Shown piece after piece: positions 50,201 to 61,640 of a stretch of DNA of 64,000 nt (positions within the stretch are counted from its first letter, which is position 1; each line of letters starts with the position of its first letter). Source of the DNA: Lumnitzera littorea (taxonomy: Eukaryota; Streptophyta; Magnoliopsida; Myrtales; Combretaceae); the NCBI GenBank assembly GCA_024138015.1, contig JAMXBB010000007.1:84602984-84666983 (forward strand), written 5' to 3'. The notes under the pieces were generated by a model, which saw only the letters and a list, made by a program, of their open reading frames with translations, made no database searches and was not told the origin of the DNA. A program made the translations under genes and the position numbers.

Positions 50201-50379
50201 ACCTTCTCGACGTGTTTGGATGGATAAAGATATCCAAAATAATCAACTGCTGTGATGTATGCATTCCATGGAAGTAAATTTCCAGCACCAAGTAGGAAGT
50301 GAAGGATATAAGCGATCTTGGAGGTGTCTGTCGAGACGGCTTGTTCTGCATGGAGAAGTTTACCGTTTTCCATTTCCAA
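47276..50379 (-). CDS. ENT8: Equilibrative nucleoside transporter, ENT1/ENT8 type, two exons
   Basis: Plant ENTs move nucleosides across the plasma or vacuolar membrane, in members studied often with protons. Exon 1 is 49872-50379 and exon 2 is 47276-47970. Joined they give 400 codons ending TAG, with no frame break. The donor is CAG/GTATCTG and the acceptor TTGGCAG/GTCTTC, splitting a glycine codon (phase 1). Hydrophobic segments at roughly 21-45, 58-82, 89-110, 121-148, 157-180, 195-216, 250-269, 282-305, 312-331, 340-363 and 374-398 fit the usual 11-helix topology. Family marks are LPWN (36-39), GLADGLIGGS in helix 4, FAGTASSG at the splice, SIFPGF (263-268), FYPLF (322-326) and GLTNGYLTS (350-358). 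The length is normal. The ENT8 assignment is from remembered similarity, and ENT1 is the alternative. Asp359 follows GYLTS where I expect a hydrophobic residue. Confidence 0.9.
48491..48585 (-). mobile_element. tRNA-derived SINE-like element
   Basis: On the minus strand there is a box-A-like TAATCTAATGG, then a box-B-like GAGTTAGAATCTT about 30 bp later, then CTTCCCATAGTTGGTTA and a run of A. Spacing and order fit an internal Pol III promoter. The copy is too diverged to be a tRNA gene. Confidence 0.5.
48941..49037 (+). mobile_element. tRNA-derived SINE-like element
   Basis: Box-A-like TAGTTTAGTGG (48947-48957), box-B-like GGTTCGGATTT (48991-49001), then CCTCCCCTAATTATAAT and an AAAAGAAAAAAA tail. 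It resembles the minus-strand element at 52527-52626, suggesting the same family. Confidence 0.55.
49726..49790 (-). mobile_element. 3' part of a SINE-like element
   Basis: On the minus strand it ends CTTATAGTTGGTTAAAAAAA, matching the tail of the copy at 48491-48585 (CCCATAGTTGGTTAAAAA). A box-B-like GGGTTTCAACTTT lies just before it. The 5' half is not recognisable. Confidence 0.4.
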
Positions 50380-50470
50380 ATTGGGGCAAATTTTGTGTTG
50401 GATGGAATTTTAGAACATTATTTAGAGGAGGGGGGGCAGGGGAAATTTGTGTGCTTGATTTATGTTAAGC

Positions 50471-50480
50471 AAAATATATA
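50471..50480 (-). promoter_or_regulatory. Putative TATA box of the ENT gene
   Basis: TATATATTTT on the minus strand, about 92-101 bp upstream of the start codon at 50379. If real, it would leave a 5' leader of about 60-70 bp. It is a position-based guess in AT-rich DNA. Confidence 0.4.
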
Positions 50481-50481
50481 G

Positions 50482-52473
50482 ATGGTACTTGAATTACTAT
50501 GAAGTACTTACGTGTTTTTTTAAATAGATGTACCTTATTATAAAGAAAATGTCAATAGGTATTTCGAGACATTTATATAAATCGTAATATATATATATAT
50601 ATATATATTTAGCCTAATATGTATGTTTATTTATTTATTTTTCCATAGAAAATGTATTTAATATTTGAAAATGTTAATCTTTTTTTTAACTTAACACTTT
50701 GTTTAAGCACTCGTTAAAGAAATCCACATATTATACACTTCATGAGTACTATGTAATGTGTCTCATCACAAATGATATGAAACAGTAAGAAGGGAGGGAA
50801 AATCATTAGCTTTTGAGGCCTTCAAATGATTAGCGGCTTGACTTTGATCACTACATTTTAACATATATATCATAACCCCAATCAGTTTTACCGAATATTA
50901 TCGAGTAGAGAAGATAATTAAATAAAATAGGAAATAATAAACAGAAAAATGAAATAAATATATAGATATAGAGTGATATAGTAAAAAGGAAATTAGATAA
51001 GATATAATAGCAGTATAATCTATAAATAATAAGAGCTAACGGATAAATATATATAGTGAACAAAATGAATTAAAAGAAAAAAGAAATCAAACTACTTTTT
51101 ACATTGATTTTTCTAGATTTGGAACCCACTATATAAACCTATATAAGAAAAAAAAAAAAACCCATATAAAGAGAAGGTCTATAAAATCTAAATCATAAGT
51201 AAATTATTCATTTTATATCCTTAATTGGTTATAATGATATATCGTGCCTATATTATTTTTTTCCCTTGAGATGGGGAGGGGAGGAAACTAAACTGACTTT
51301 TTTTTTGGAACAAAAATTAAACTGGCTTTTAAAATAATAAATAGAAAACAAGAAAACTAGGATTAAGGATCAATGTACCAAGTACCACAAAATTCTAAGA
51401 AAAATCCATTTAGTGCTTTACACTATGTGACTTGAAAAGACTAGGGGATTGTCTGTCTCATAAGAACCATTATTAAGAAGGGTCATTTAGAAATTAAATC
51501 AATAGGGCACAATAGTCCACCGAAAAAGGAGGTAAGAGATGTGAATGGGGCTACAAGACAAGTTGATAGCTCTGGAGATTTCAACCATGGGTTTGATTGA
51601 TGGGCAAGGATTTTGGAATCAAAAAGGGATAGTGCATGTAGAAATGTTATTGTTTTGTGGGGCACATAAGTGGATGGGTAGTATTAGAAATACCCTATAT
51701 TCTACTGCTACTTGATGTGGGAAAACCTAGATTTGTTGAATTATTGAGTCCTTTTTCCTTTTCTTTTTTTTTTGGGGTGGAGGGGGGTAAGTGGGGGTTG
51801 GTCTTTGGGGGTGGTGTGGTGTGGTTTGGTTGTAGAATCAAATCTTAGAATGTCTCTAAAAATGACAAAGCTTTCATATTTTCATTTCTAGTACCAAATC
51901 TCACAATCAATACTGATTTTTCATGGGTTAATATATAAATTATTGAGAAATGTTCATTCTCAAACAGGCAGAGATAATTGCTAGGTTATGTAACCATTTG
52001 TCGGATTAGTTTGTTTGTTTCTTTACGGTATGATAATGTATTATTTGCTCACAATCTCATATTAAGATTATTGTTTATTTTACTAAAGAGGAATAAAGAA
52101 AACTAGATGGCGCGCTCCCAACCCACCACCAGCAACCCCACCCCCCAGCACACACACACACAAAAACCAATGGTTTAAATGACTATAATGAAGATCCAAC
52201 CCAAAGAGGTGGATCCAAGTTGAAAGTTTTACAAACAAATAGCAAAATCTTCGAAATGGAAACAAAACTGCAAAAAAAAAAATAGATGATAGTTACAAAA
52301 TAGACAAATGATTGTGAAAACAAAATAAATTACATAAAACAGGAATAATGTGGACACCAGCGGGAGGTCTAGGACAAACAACTACTCTTTTGACTGCAGT
52401 GAAGGGTTAATGACCTAAATATCCATATATACCTTCATATTTGCCTCTCTTGGCTAGTTAATTTCTGAACATA
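50482..52473. other. ENT upstream region, gene-free
   Basis: AT-rich with (AT)n near 50588-50609. It contains a guanine-rich stretch at 51774-51811 with four G-runs (4, 6, 5 and 5 bases; loops 4, 5 and 9) just after a pyrimidine tract, and a C/A-rich stretch at 52118-52163. No gene is supported. Confidence 0.5.
51774..51811 (+). other. G-quadruplex-type motif
   Basis: GGGG, then 4 bases, GGGGGG, then 5 bases, GGGGG, then 9 bases, GGGGG. This satisfies the usual rule of four runs of at least three G with short loops. It lies about 1.4 kb upstream of the ENT start codon. Function is unknown. Confidence 0.55.
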
Positions 52474-52526
52474 TTGACTTTTGTTTTGATGGCTTAAAGA
52501 GAGATTTTTTTCATTAGATTATACGA

Positions 52527-52626
52527 TTCTTTTCTTTCTTTGGTGATTACAATTGGGAGGGAGGATTCAAACTTGACCTACGCAACTGCAAAACTAGCAT
52601 TTATACTATTAAACCATAAAGGTCTT
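52527..52626 (-). mobile_element. tRNA-derived SINE-like element
   Basis: On the minus strand there is a box-A-like TGGTTTAATAG, then a box-B-like AGTTTGAATCCTCC, then CTCCCAATTGTAATCACC and an AAAGAAAGAAAAGAA tail. Part of the same element survives in copy B near 56890-56930, so it predates the duplication. Confidence 0.55.
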
Positions 52627-53273
52627 GACACATGTAAGTGAGAATTGCTTATTATAGTCAAGATTACTTTTCACTACTTAGGTTCTACAAAAAGTTTCAT
52701 ATTTTTGTGTTGCTATAAGCTTTAACTCCTTTCTAGAGCTTCTCTTGAATAGATTATCAATTATATATTTGGATCATTAGACTAAGCATTCAAATGGCTT
52801 CTCAAAGCCTTGGAAGCTTAATGTTTGACCAAGAGTGGCGCTAAGAACAAAGACCTAGTTAAGAATCAATTTGACAAAAGATTATTTGAGTTTCATGCTT
52901 GTATGATGTTTGAATGGAATAGGGAGTTATAACTGCAGATGAGCACTTCATTGGAATGTCACTTCATTCAAATCTCGCACGTGAGATTCCAATGAATTGT
53001 ATTCTCCTATTTTCTCATATCCTTTGAATGAAGTGCATTCCCCTATTTTTTTCTTATATTATGAATGTTGGAACTTATTTTCCATGTCATATTAATTGAG
53101 AATTTTGTTCAAATCTCACTTAGGCAACATCTAAACACCATTAAGAGCTTAAGAAGAGTTTTTATTAGACATATTATTCAAATCTCACTTTGATGAGATT
53201 TGGATGAAGTTTTAAGAAGAGCCAAGAAAATAATTTCGATAAACACTTTACTTAAATAACTTGTCTAACATTT

Positions 53274-54538
53274 AGAGTTTTATACGCTTACGGGTCTTTT
53301 TCCAAAAAACATTATAGAAAAAAACTCTTATGAAAAATATTACCAATATGGTACACTAAAGGCGCATGTATAAAAAAAAATTCCATTGGAATAAAAGAAA
53401 TCGGTAAAAAAGTTCCTTGCTAGTCATACAAATTGATTGATCGACGATTTAGAACAACAAGAGGGGGAAAACGAAGAAAAAGAAAGGGACTCTAGAGTTG
53501 AAAGAAAGGGATGGATATTATATGGTAATTCAAAAAATAATATATTGATTCAGAAAGTTGCAAAACAAGTTTGAATTTTAGACTTAATCAATTAATTTCA
53601 TAATTTCAACAACCCTTTGATTTTTCCTAAAAATCTTATATTTTCTTTTATATAGTCTAAATAGAGTCTAAATACTCAAAATCAAAGCTTTTTCTTATTA
53701 TTTTCTATAGTACATGCGCCTTCAGTGTACCATGAAGTTTGAATTTGAGCTGAGGGTGTATCTACTATATGTACCTTCAGTTTTGCTAATTAGATTGAAG
53801 GCGCATGTACTAGATGCGCTTTTAGTGTAAAATTTTTTTTAATACATACACCTTTAATGTGGTAAATAAAAATAATTTATAATTAAAAATAAATTGTTGT
53901 TCAACCTAGTAATTTCCCCCAATCCCACACAATTAAAACATGTACTTCCATGTGCACATTACAAATTGATTGAAAAAATTTGCTATAGAAGTCAATTTCA
54001 TAAAATAACATCAGTGGAATGCCTTAACAAAAATAGCAAGTAGGAAAAAAATCAGCTCATGTAATATACTTAATGTAGATAAAATATAATAAATTTTCAT
54101 AAAATATCAATAATTTACTCAATTTATGATACATTTATGACTACTTAATATACGCAATACAGTAACAATTTTTTTTCTAAAAAAAAAAATAAGCTTATAA
54201 TGTGGATTACTATTAAGATTACAAAAAATTTTTGGAATGCGAGCTATGGATTATTACTTGTTTCAAACGTACACTAGCATGAAAAATTAGACAAGAACTT
54301 CAACTTTAGGTTTCCTCTAGTTTTCTTTGTATTTTAGGTATTTCATAATTTCGTAGGGGTGAAAATGAAATTTGGCTGTGCATGCAATGTGTACGCCTTC
54401 AGTTTTAGCATTTGTATGTACCTTCAATTTAAAAAATAACAAAAACACTTTTATTATACCATATTGGTAATATTTTTCATATGAAGCTCTTTTTGTAATA
54501 TTTTTTTCGGAAAAAGACTCGTATTCGTATAAAACTCT
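53274..54538. mobile_element. Non-autonomous TIR DNA transposon (Mutator-like), 1265 bp
   Basis: The ends are imperfect inverted repeats of about 90 bp: AGAGTTTTATACG, then (T/A)TACG(G/A)GTCTTTTTCC, then a shared 'GAAAAATATTACCAATATGG'. They are flanked by identical 8-bp TAACATTT (53266-53273 and 54539-54546). Copy B of the surrounding duplication holds one uninterrupted TAACATTT at 57595-57602, the empty site. Long TIRs with an 8-9 bp duplication fit Mutator-like elements, while hAT elements share 8-bp duplications but have short TIRs. The interior has no transposase frame. It does contain several variants of a GCGCATGTAC / GTACCTTCAG motif in both orientations. Confidence 0.8.
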
Positions 54539-56823
54539 TAACATTTGAAGGAAGTGTATTACTCTAAAAACTTCACCTATTCAATATTAATGACTTTTTA
54601 CTCAAAACAATGTATAGTTTATGTAAATCAAAACATGTTTCTTCATTATTAAGTCTATATCTATTTGTAATTGCATTCAGCGTAATGTGATGGAGGGAAA
54701 GAGTTTTTAATGTTCAAATCAAATAATAATCACTTTTTTATTGTGATATAGTCTAGAAATGGATTTTCTCAATTTACTTTTTCCCAAATTTCCTTAATCT
54801 ACCTCCTTAAAATGCTAACTTGTGTATTTAATAATTGAGATTACAAGGAAGAAAAGGACATTATCTTAACATTACAATATATTTAAAAAATTTAAATAAT
54901 TTTAACTATTGATTTGTATATTAAGAAAAATTAAGTACAAAAACTTGAGAATATTCAAATCCATATAAACTATTATATTTCTTTGAACATGTATAGAACT
55001 ATGAGTTACTTATTGTATTATGAACTTTCAAAAAATCTCCCTCTTATTATCTAAAATCCTAAAAAAAAAACTACCAAAGGTAATAAAAGATTATTACTTT
55101 TGCTCTTAAATATTTATTTGCATTTTAGAAGAGATTACCATATCCTTAGTAAACTATGTATAAACATAATACTCTTTAAAAAAAGTGAATATACATGACT
55201 CTAAGTTCTCTTTGTTTTCTTAAGTGTTGATTATGTTTTTCCAACAATCTTAAAGAGTTTTAGTCATAGCAAATGCAACAAATGCCATGCTAGGGGTTGT
55301 GAATTAAGAGTTTGACAAATTTAGAAATACAAAAAAAAAAAATTTAAAACATAGGGCAAAAAGGTATCTCTTCATCCTTATTCTTTTCATTTTCTTTCCC
55401 TTAGGCTACCTATCTCTCTCTTCTTCTTAAGTTGTGCCGCCACTGTCGCTCTTCCCTTAGTGTCGCTCTCCTCTTTGTTGTAGATTAGCAAATTGTCTCT
55501 ATTGTAGTTCAACTGTAAGTGATTCTTATCAATTCCAAATAGATATCTAATTATAAGAATCAATGGATCTTAACTTTAATCCATATGGTGTAATGAGATT
55601 TTAATAATTTTCTCCTAAGAACGAGTAAGAATGCTAAGTGAAATAAATGTTCTTTGCTATTGATAAGACTGGCGAGAACTTTATATTTGTTTCTGAAAGG
55701 AAACTTTGAAAAAGGAATTATTTTGAATCATTTTGAATCATTTTTTTATATTCCTTTCATAAAACGTTCTTTTCGCTAAGATTAATAATTTGTTCTTTTC
55801 CTTTCTTTAATCCTAACCCATATGTAGTATTATATTAAAGGTTAGATGGAAAACCTAAATGAAATCTTTATTTTAGATATAAATCAAATACTGAATGTTG
55901 TGGTCTGTGATACAAAGTTTAAAAGTAAATCTCTTAGATAATAAATTGCTTCTAGTGTTAATGGATCATAAGTTTTTGAGTTGATTGGTGGATTAATTAA
56001 TGACTAGAGGAATTCATGAAAATTGGTAAGTACTTGAAGATTGAAGAGTTTAATGTATCTAAGAGTTGGTTAAAAAACAAAAGGAATGAGGAAAATGGGA
56101 TAAAAAGGAATTTTTTTTTACTCAAGACACATACGTGAAGGTTAGATTACATCGTAGAAGAATCTAAGTTGATTAAACCTTAGGTTGAAAGAAGAGGCCG
56201 AAATCTAGTATTCAGTACACGATTACCTATGACCATGTTTGCTTAGTCTTATGCCTAAGGTTAGGCTAAATGTGTGCCCCTACCATGAAAAATAAGGTCA
56301 AACACCTTATGAACTAAGGTCAATAGGGTCACTCTTCTATGTCCTTATATGATCTACGTATGCTTTAAATTGAATAAAAAAAGGAGGATGTAAGCTTTAA
56401 AACTTAAGATTATGAGCTTTGATGACTATGTTATGTGGCATTAGTTGTTGGTCATAAATCCTATGGTTGTCAAATTGTTGAGTTGATACCACATAGGTAA
56501 TGAATATTATGTAATACTACTTATAGATTAGATTACCCTAACTAATAATTATTCAACCTAATGAATACATGTAGTTTATTATGCTAAACCGTATTGAGAT
56601 TTGTAAATAGAAACCCCAAACTTAACTTTGTAATTGTTAGGAACCTAGGCCATATTCATGACTCAATGATGGTATGAGGGATTTTAGGGGTTTTAGGTTA
56701 GTTGAGTAAGGATGAAGTTGCAATAGGTCGAACTGGTGATATAGGACATTGGTTAAATCATTATAAATGGGTTATACTCCTAATAGTGCGATATGAGTAG
56801 TGGACTCAAGATGTAACTATTGC

Positions 56824-59800
56824 TAAACATATTGGCTTCTGTTTTGATAGCTTTTAGAGAGATTTTTTCAAGAGATTTACACATTTAAGTCATCAATATT
56901 TGCACTATTGGGTTAAGTGGCTGTAAATTGCTTGTTATATTCAAAATTACTTTTCACAAGTTTGATTCTACAAAAAGTTTGGATCAACCATACTCTTATG
57001 TTGCTATAAGCTTGTCACCCTTCTCAAATGGTTAAAACTTCTCTCGAATAGATGATCATTTATATGCTTAAACATTAGAATAAATTTTCAAATTACTCCT
57101 AGAAGTTAAGGAAGTTTAATGTTCAATTAAGAGTGGTACCAAGATTGAACATTAAATTAAGGATTGATTTGATAAAAATTATTGAAGTCCCATGCCTACA
57201 TGATATTTGAATGAAATAGCAAGTTACACCACACCACACCACCACACACCCCAACACCCACCGCGCCCCCACCCCCTTTCTTTTCTCTTTTTTCCTGTCT
57301 TATGAATGATAAAATTTATTTCCCATGTCCTATTAATTAAGGACTTTCAAATGAAGTGCATTACCCTATTTTTTCATGTATTATGAATGATAAAACTTAT
57401 TTCCTATTTACTCTTAATTAAGGACTTCATTTGAATCCTACTTAAGTGAGATCTAAACAACACCAAGAGCTTAAGAAGAGTTTCCATTAGACATATTATT
57501 TGTATATCACTATGATGAGATCTTGATGAAATCTTACTAAGAGCTAAGCAAGTAATTTTAGAAAGTAGTTCACTTGGATGACATGTCTATTATTTAACAT
57601 TTGAAAGAAGATGTTACCGCAAGAACTTTGCATCTATTCGAAATTAGTGATTTTTACTCAAAACAATATGTAATTTTCATCGATTAAAGTATGTTTCTTC
57701 ATTATTAAATGCCAATATCTATTTGTAATCGTCTTCAGTGAGATTTGATGGAAGGAAGTAGTTCTTGATGGTCAAATCAAATAGTCATCGCTTTTAATGG
57801 TGATATAAACTGTTATATTTCTTGGAACATATATAGAATTATGATTTACATATTATACTACACGTAATCATGAAATTCTATAAAATCTCTATGGTTGTTT
57901 AAAATCCCTGAAGGAAAGGGAAAAAAAAAAACCACAAAAAGTAATAAAAGATTATTACTTTGTTTTCAAATACTTAGTTGCATTTTAGAGAAAATTAACA
58001 TATTCTTGGTAGAGTTTGTATATGAAAATAACACTTTAAAAAAACTAAATATATACAACTCTAAGTCTCTTCGTGTTTCAAATTATAATTCCTTTTCTAG
58101 AAATCTCAAAGAGTTAATCATAGCAGATGCAACAAATACTAGGCCAAGGGTTATGAATTAAGAGTTTACCAAATTAGACGTATTTAGAAATACCAAAAAA
58201 AATATATATATATATATATATTTTATAAGAAAGAGCAAGAAGGTATCCTTTCACCCTTATACTTTTCCTTTTTAGTTTCCTTAGGCCACCTATCTCTCTC
58301 TTCCTCATAAGTTGTGCCACCACTCTCTTCTCTCATTGCTACTTTCCTCCTTATTGTAGATTGGTGGATTGTCTCTAGTACAATTTAATAATAAGTTATT
58401 CTAATCCATCTCTAATACATACTTAACTATAGACATCAATGGATTTTAACTATAATCCTTCTAGTATAGTAAAAGTGAAATTTTCAAGAATTTTCTCTTA
58501 AGAATGGGAAATAAACAAAATGTTCTTTACTATTGATAAGATAAGCAAGAAATCTAGAAGTACATTTATTTGTGAAAAGAAACTTTAACCTAAGGATTGA
58601 TTTAGATCATTTTCTCTCGTTACTTTTATCATGTGCCTTATTCATTAAGATTAGTAATTTGTTCTTTTCCTTTATTTAATCATAACTTATATGATGTTGA
58701 TTATATAAGTGGTCAAATGGACACCCTATGTTTAGAATCTTTATTTTAAATATAAATTAATTAATGAATGTTGTGATTTATGGCATAAGGTTTAAAAGTA
58801 AATCTTTTAAATAATCAATAGCTTTTAGTGTTAATAGATCATAAGATGTTGAGTTGATTGGTGGATTAATCAATGGATAGAGGAATTCATGGAAATTGAT
58901 GAGTAGTTGAAGATAGAGGTGTTTGATTTATCTCAAAATTAATTTGAAAAAAAAAAACTAGGAAAATGAGATAAAAAGGAACCTCTTTTAAACTTAAAAG
59001 ACATCTTGGAAGAAGGCTAGGTTGCATATAGAAGAATCTAGGTTGGCCAAGCCTCAAATTGAAAGAGGAGGTTGAAACCAAGCATAAGGTAGACAATCAC
59101 CCTAGAGCCATGTTCAATTGTCCTTATACCTAAGATTAGGCTAATTATTTGCCTTTTCCTTAAAACTAAGATTGACTAACCTATGAACCAAGGTTAACTA
59201 GGTGACTTCATGACCTTATGTGATCTTAAGCTTAGAGTCAAATAAAAAAAGAAGGATATGAGCTTTACAACTTAAGATTATAGACTTGATGAATTATATA
59301 AGTATAAATATGTTATATGGCATTAATTGTTGATCATAAACCCTATGGTTGTTAAGGTACTAAGCTAATACCATGTGTTCGACAGCTGTTGTGTGATGCA
59401 TGTACTTGTAGGTTAGATGACCCTCAACAATAATTATTAAACCTAATAAATACATGTTGTTGCTTATGCTTAGTTGTGCTAAGATTTGTAGATTAAACCC
59501 CCAAACTAGGTTTCTATAACCTTAGAAGGGATAGATTCTTAGAATAATGTGGTAGCTAGGTACTTAAGCATACTCATGGCTCAACGAGTAGATGGTATTG
59601 GGGGGGAGGGGGGGGGGGGNNNNNNNNNNNNNNNNNNNNNNNNNNNNNNNNNNNNNNNNNNNNNNNNNNNNNNNNNNNNNNNNNNNNNNNNNNNNNNNNN
59701 NNNNNNNNNNNNNNNNNNNNNNNNNNNNNNNNNNNNNNNNNNNNNNNNNNNNNNNNNNNNNNNNNNNNNNNNNNNNNNNNNNNNNNNNNNNNNNNNNNNN

Positions 59801-60154
59801 NNNNNNNNNNNNNNNNNNNNNNNNNNNNNNNNNNNNNNNNNNNNNNNNNNNNNNNNNNNNNNNNNNNNNNNNNNNNNNNNNNNNNNNNNNNNNNNNNNNN
59901 NNNNNNNNNNNNNNNNNNNNNNNNNNNNNNNNNNNNNNNNNNNNNNNNNNNNNNNNNNNNNNNNNNNNNNNNNNNNNNNNNNNNNNNNNNNNNNNNNNNN
60001 NNNNNNNNNNGGGACAATAGGGGTTCTAGGTTAGTCAAGTAGGAAGGAATTTGCAATAGGGTGAGCTTGTGATATAAGACACTAACTTATAGTATTGTAG
60101 ATGGACTATACTCCTAATGGTACAATAACGAGCAATGGACTCAAGATGAAACTA
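56824..60154 (+). repeat. Segmental tandem duplication, copy B
   Basis: Second copy of 52474-56823 without the TIR transposon. It contains a C/A-rich stretch at 57227-57276 absent from copy A, and an assembly gap with an adjoining G run. Numerous small indels separate the copies, so the duplication is not recent. No gene is supported. Confidence 0.7.
59620..60010. other. Assembly gap (391 N) after a G run
   Basis: Preceded by a nearly pure G stretch at 59600-59619 and followed by GGGACAATAGGGG. In copy A the corresponding place (about 56672-56700) has only a few tens of bases between GATGGTAT and TTAGGGGTTTTAGG, so the true gap may be short. Confidence 0.95.
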
Positions 60155-61412
60155 TTTTCTTGTTGTTTTTGGTGGTGTAAACTCAATTTGTTGCTCATAT
60201 GTATTGTTATTGTGATAATTTTATATCATTTGTCAATGTTGTTATTGTTTTAGGTTTGCCTTATGTGTGATCGCAATCATGAGTTACTCCAAAATTTTAG
60301 GAACTTGAATTATGTTCTATGTTTCATTATATTCATTAAACTAATGAATTTTGCTTACTACCTTTAATATTTATAGGCCTATTTGTGAATCATGTATTTA
60401 AGTCCCTAAACCACATTCCACTAAAGGTTAAATCCACGTATTATACTATCATTATGCCATCAACAAATCCATGGGTCATAACCTAAATTATTGTAACATT
60501 GTCATCATCTATAGTTTTGTCCCTAATAAACAAAGTTCTAGAATAATGGTGAGCTACTAAGCCTATTAAAGATATACTATAACAACCACAAACATAGGTC
60601 ATACTACATTCTTTCCTATACAAAAGAAGTACAATGACTATATAAAAATAATAAGCACAATTTTGATAAGTTATCTTATTAATGTAAGAGTATACATAAC
60701 TATGCCACAATAGGCATTATATGGATTTGTTGATCTCAAAAGCCTATATGGCAAAACCATCTCACAACCCATATTAGCAATTGGTAGCTTAGTCCACTTA
60801 TCCTATCTACGATATCGTCTCATAACACTTCTGCAACTTGTTGATAGCTTCTTTCCTTATGTCCTAACTCAAATCAACTACAATTTTGGCATACAAATGA
60901 CCCGCCTATCTGAAAAGGCTATAGGCCTCATGAAAGCCACTTTATCTTGGTCTTATTTTACTATCAAGTAATAAGCAACTAGTCCATGACTCACTTCTCT
61001 AAAAAGGCCACCACCCTTAAAGCATGAAAAAATAACACACATTAATTATTAATGTGTAACATGAATTAGGTTCATTTTTAAAACCTATAAACACACTCAA
61101 TACTTGTATAGTTTTCAACTTAACTAAAATTAATTTATAGAATTTCGACAATCCATCTAGTACTCAAAACCTATAATCATAATCAAATTTTGATTTAAAA
61201 CCCTAAATCTACTCAAAAGTTGCATTCTTAAGTTTTAATATTAACAAAAGGACCATGGTTATCAACTATAAGCCATAATGGAGGACTAGGGGATCGAAGG
61301 ACACTGTTAAGAAGAGTACGATGTCTCACATCAGCTGTGCATTTGAATGACAAGTCATAAATCAGTTGTATGTAGGAAAGAGTCTTTATCTCTTAAGTAA
61401 GTTCATGACTTA
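60155..61412. other. Gene-free region
   Basis: AT-rich, with no supported coding sequence or structured repeat. It ends with ACTTA at 61408-61412, the left target duplication of the Cassandra LTR. Confidence 0.45.
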
Positions 61413-61640
61413 TGTTACGACCCGGCCAGAACTCTTTCCGCCGAGGTATTGTCCGCTTTGGCATGAAACGCCGCACGGTTTTATCCCTTGGTGCAGCTGC
61501 TTCCGAAGAGGTCACCCATCCTAGGATTGCTCCAGCATGAGCACGCTTAACTCCGGAGTTTCGACGTACTCTGAGCCGCTACACCAAAAGGCGCCTCGAT
61601 GATTAGAGTTCCTCTCTCCAGGCATGTAAGGGGTATTACA
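61413..61640 (-). mobile_element. Cassandra TRIM solo LTR with 5S rRNA-like domain
   Basis: A 228-bp LTR. On the minus strand it starts TGTAATACCCCTTACATG and ends GGCCGGGTCGTAACA, with TG...CA termini. It is flanked by identical ACTTA (61408-61412 and 61641-61645). Cassandra is a non-coding TRIM family whose LTRs carry a 5S rRNA-derived sequence with an RNA polymerase III promoter. The 5S part is well preserved here. No primer-binding site or second LTR adjoins, so this is a solo LTR. It is markedly more GC-rich than its surroundings. Confidence 0.92.
61495..61590 (-). ncRNA. 5S rRNA-derived domain inside the Cassandra LTR
   Basis: The minus strand reads AACTCCGGAGTTAAGCGTGC, then TCCTAGGATGGGTGACCTC, close to the 5S rRNA segments AACTCCGAAGTTAAGCGTGC and ACTAGGATGGGTGACCTC that hold the internal Pol III control region. 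It is part of a transposon, not a ribosomal gene: it is shorter than 5S rRNA and sits within bounded LTR ends. Confidence 0.88.

Larger units (their letters stand above)
52474..56823 (+). repeat. Segmental tandem duplication, copy A
   Basis: Matches 56824-60154 in order and orientation: ACATATTGACTTTTGTTTTG versus ACATATTGGCTTCTGTTTTG, TTGCTATAAGCTT, 'TTTTTACTCAAAACAAT', AATAAAAGATTATTACTTT, 'CACCTATCTCTC'-type and GTTGTGCC blocks, and TATACTCCTAATAGT near the end. It is interrupted by the TIR transposon at 53274-54538. Without that element it is about 3.08 kb. No coding sequence is seen in either copy, and the unit may itself be transposon-derived. Confidence 0.7.

Noticed and set aside
49814..50481. 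Plus-strand frames opposite ENT exon 1
   Set aside because: They are antisense shadows of the transporter coding sequence.
51483..51665. 60-codon minus-strand frame upstream of ENT
   Set aside because: No motif, no homologous duplicate, and no splice or promoter context.
59549..60056. Long reading frames on both strands around the G run
   Set aside because: Same cause: they consist almost wholly of gap.
61495..61590. Functional 5S rRNA gene
   Set aside because: The 5S similarity is partial and lies inside a 228-bp LTR with TG...CA ends and a target duplication.
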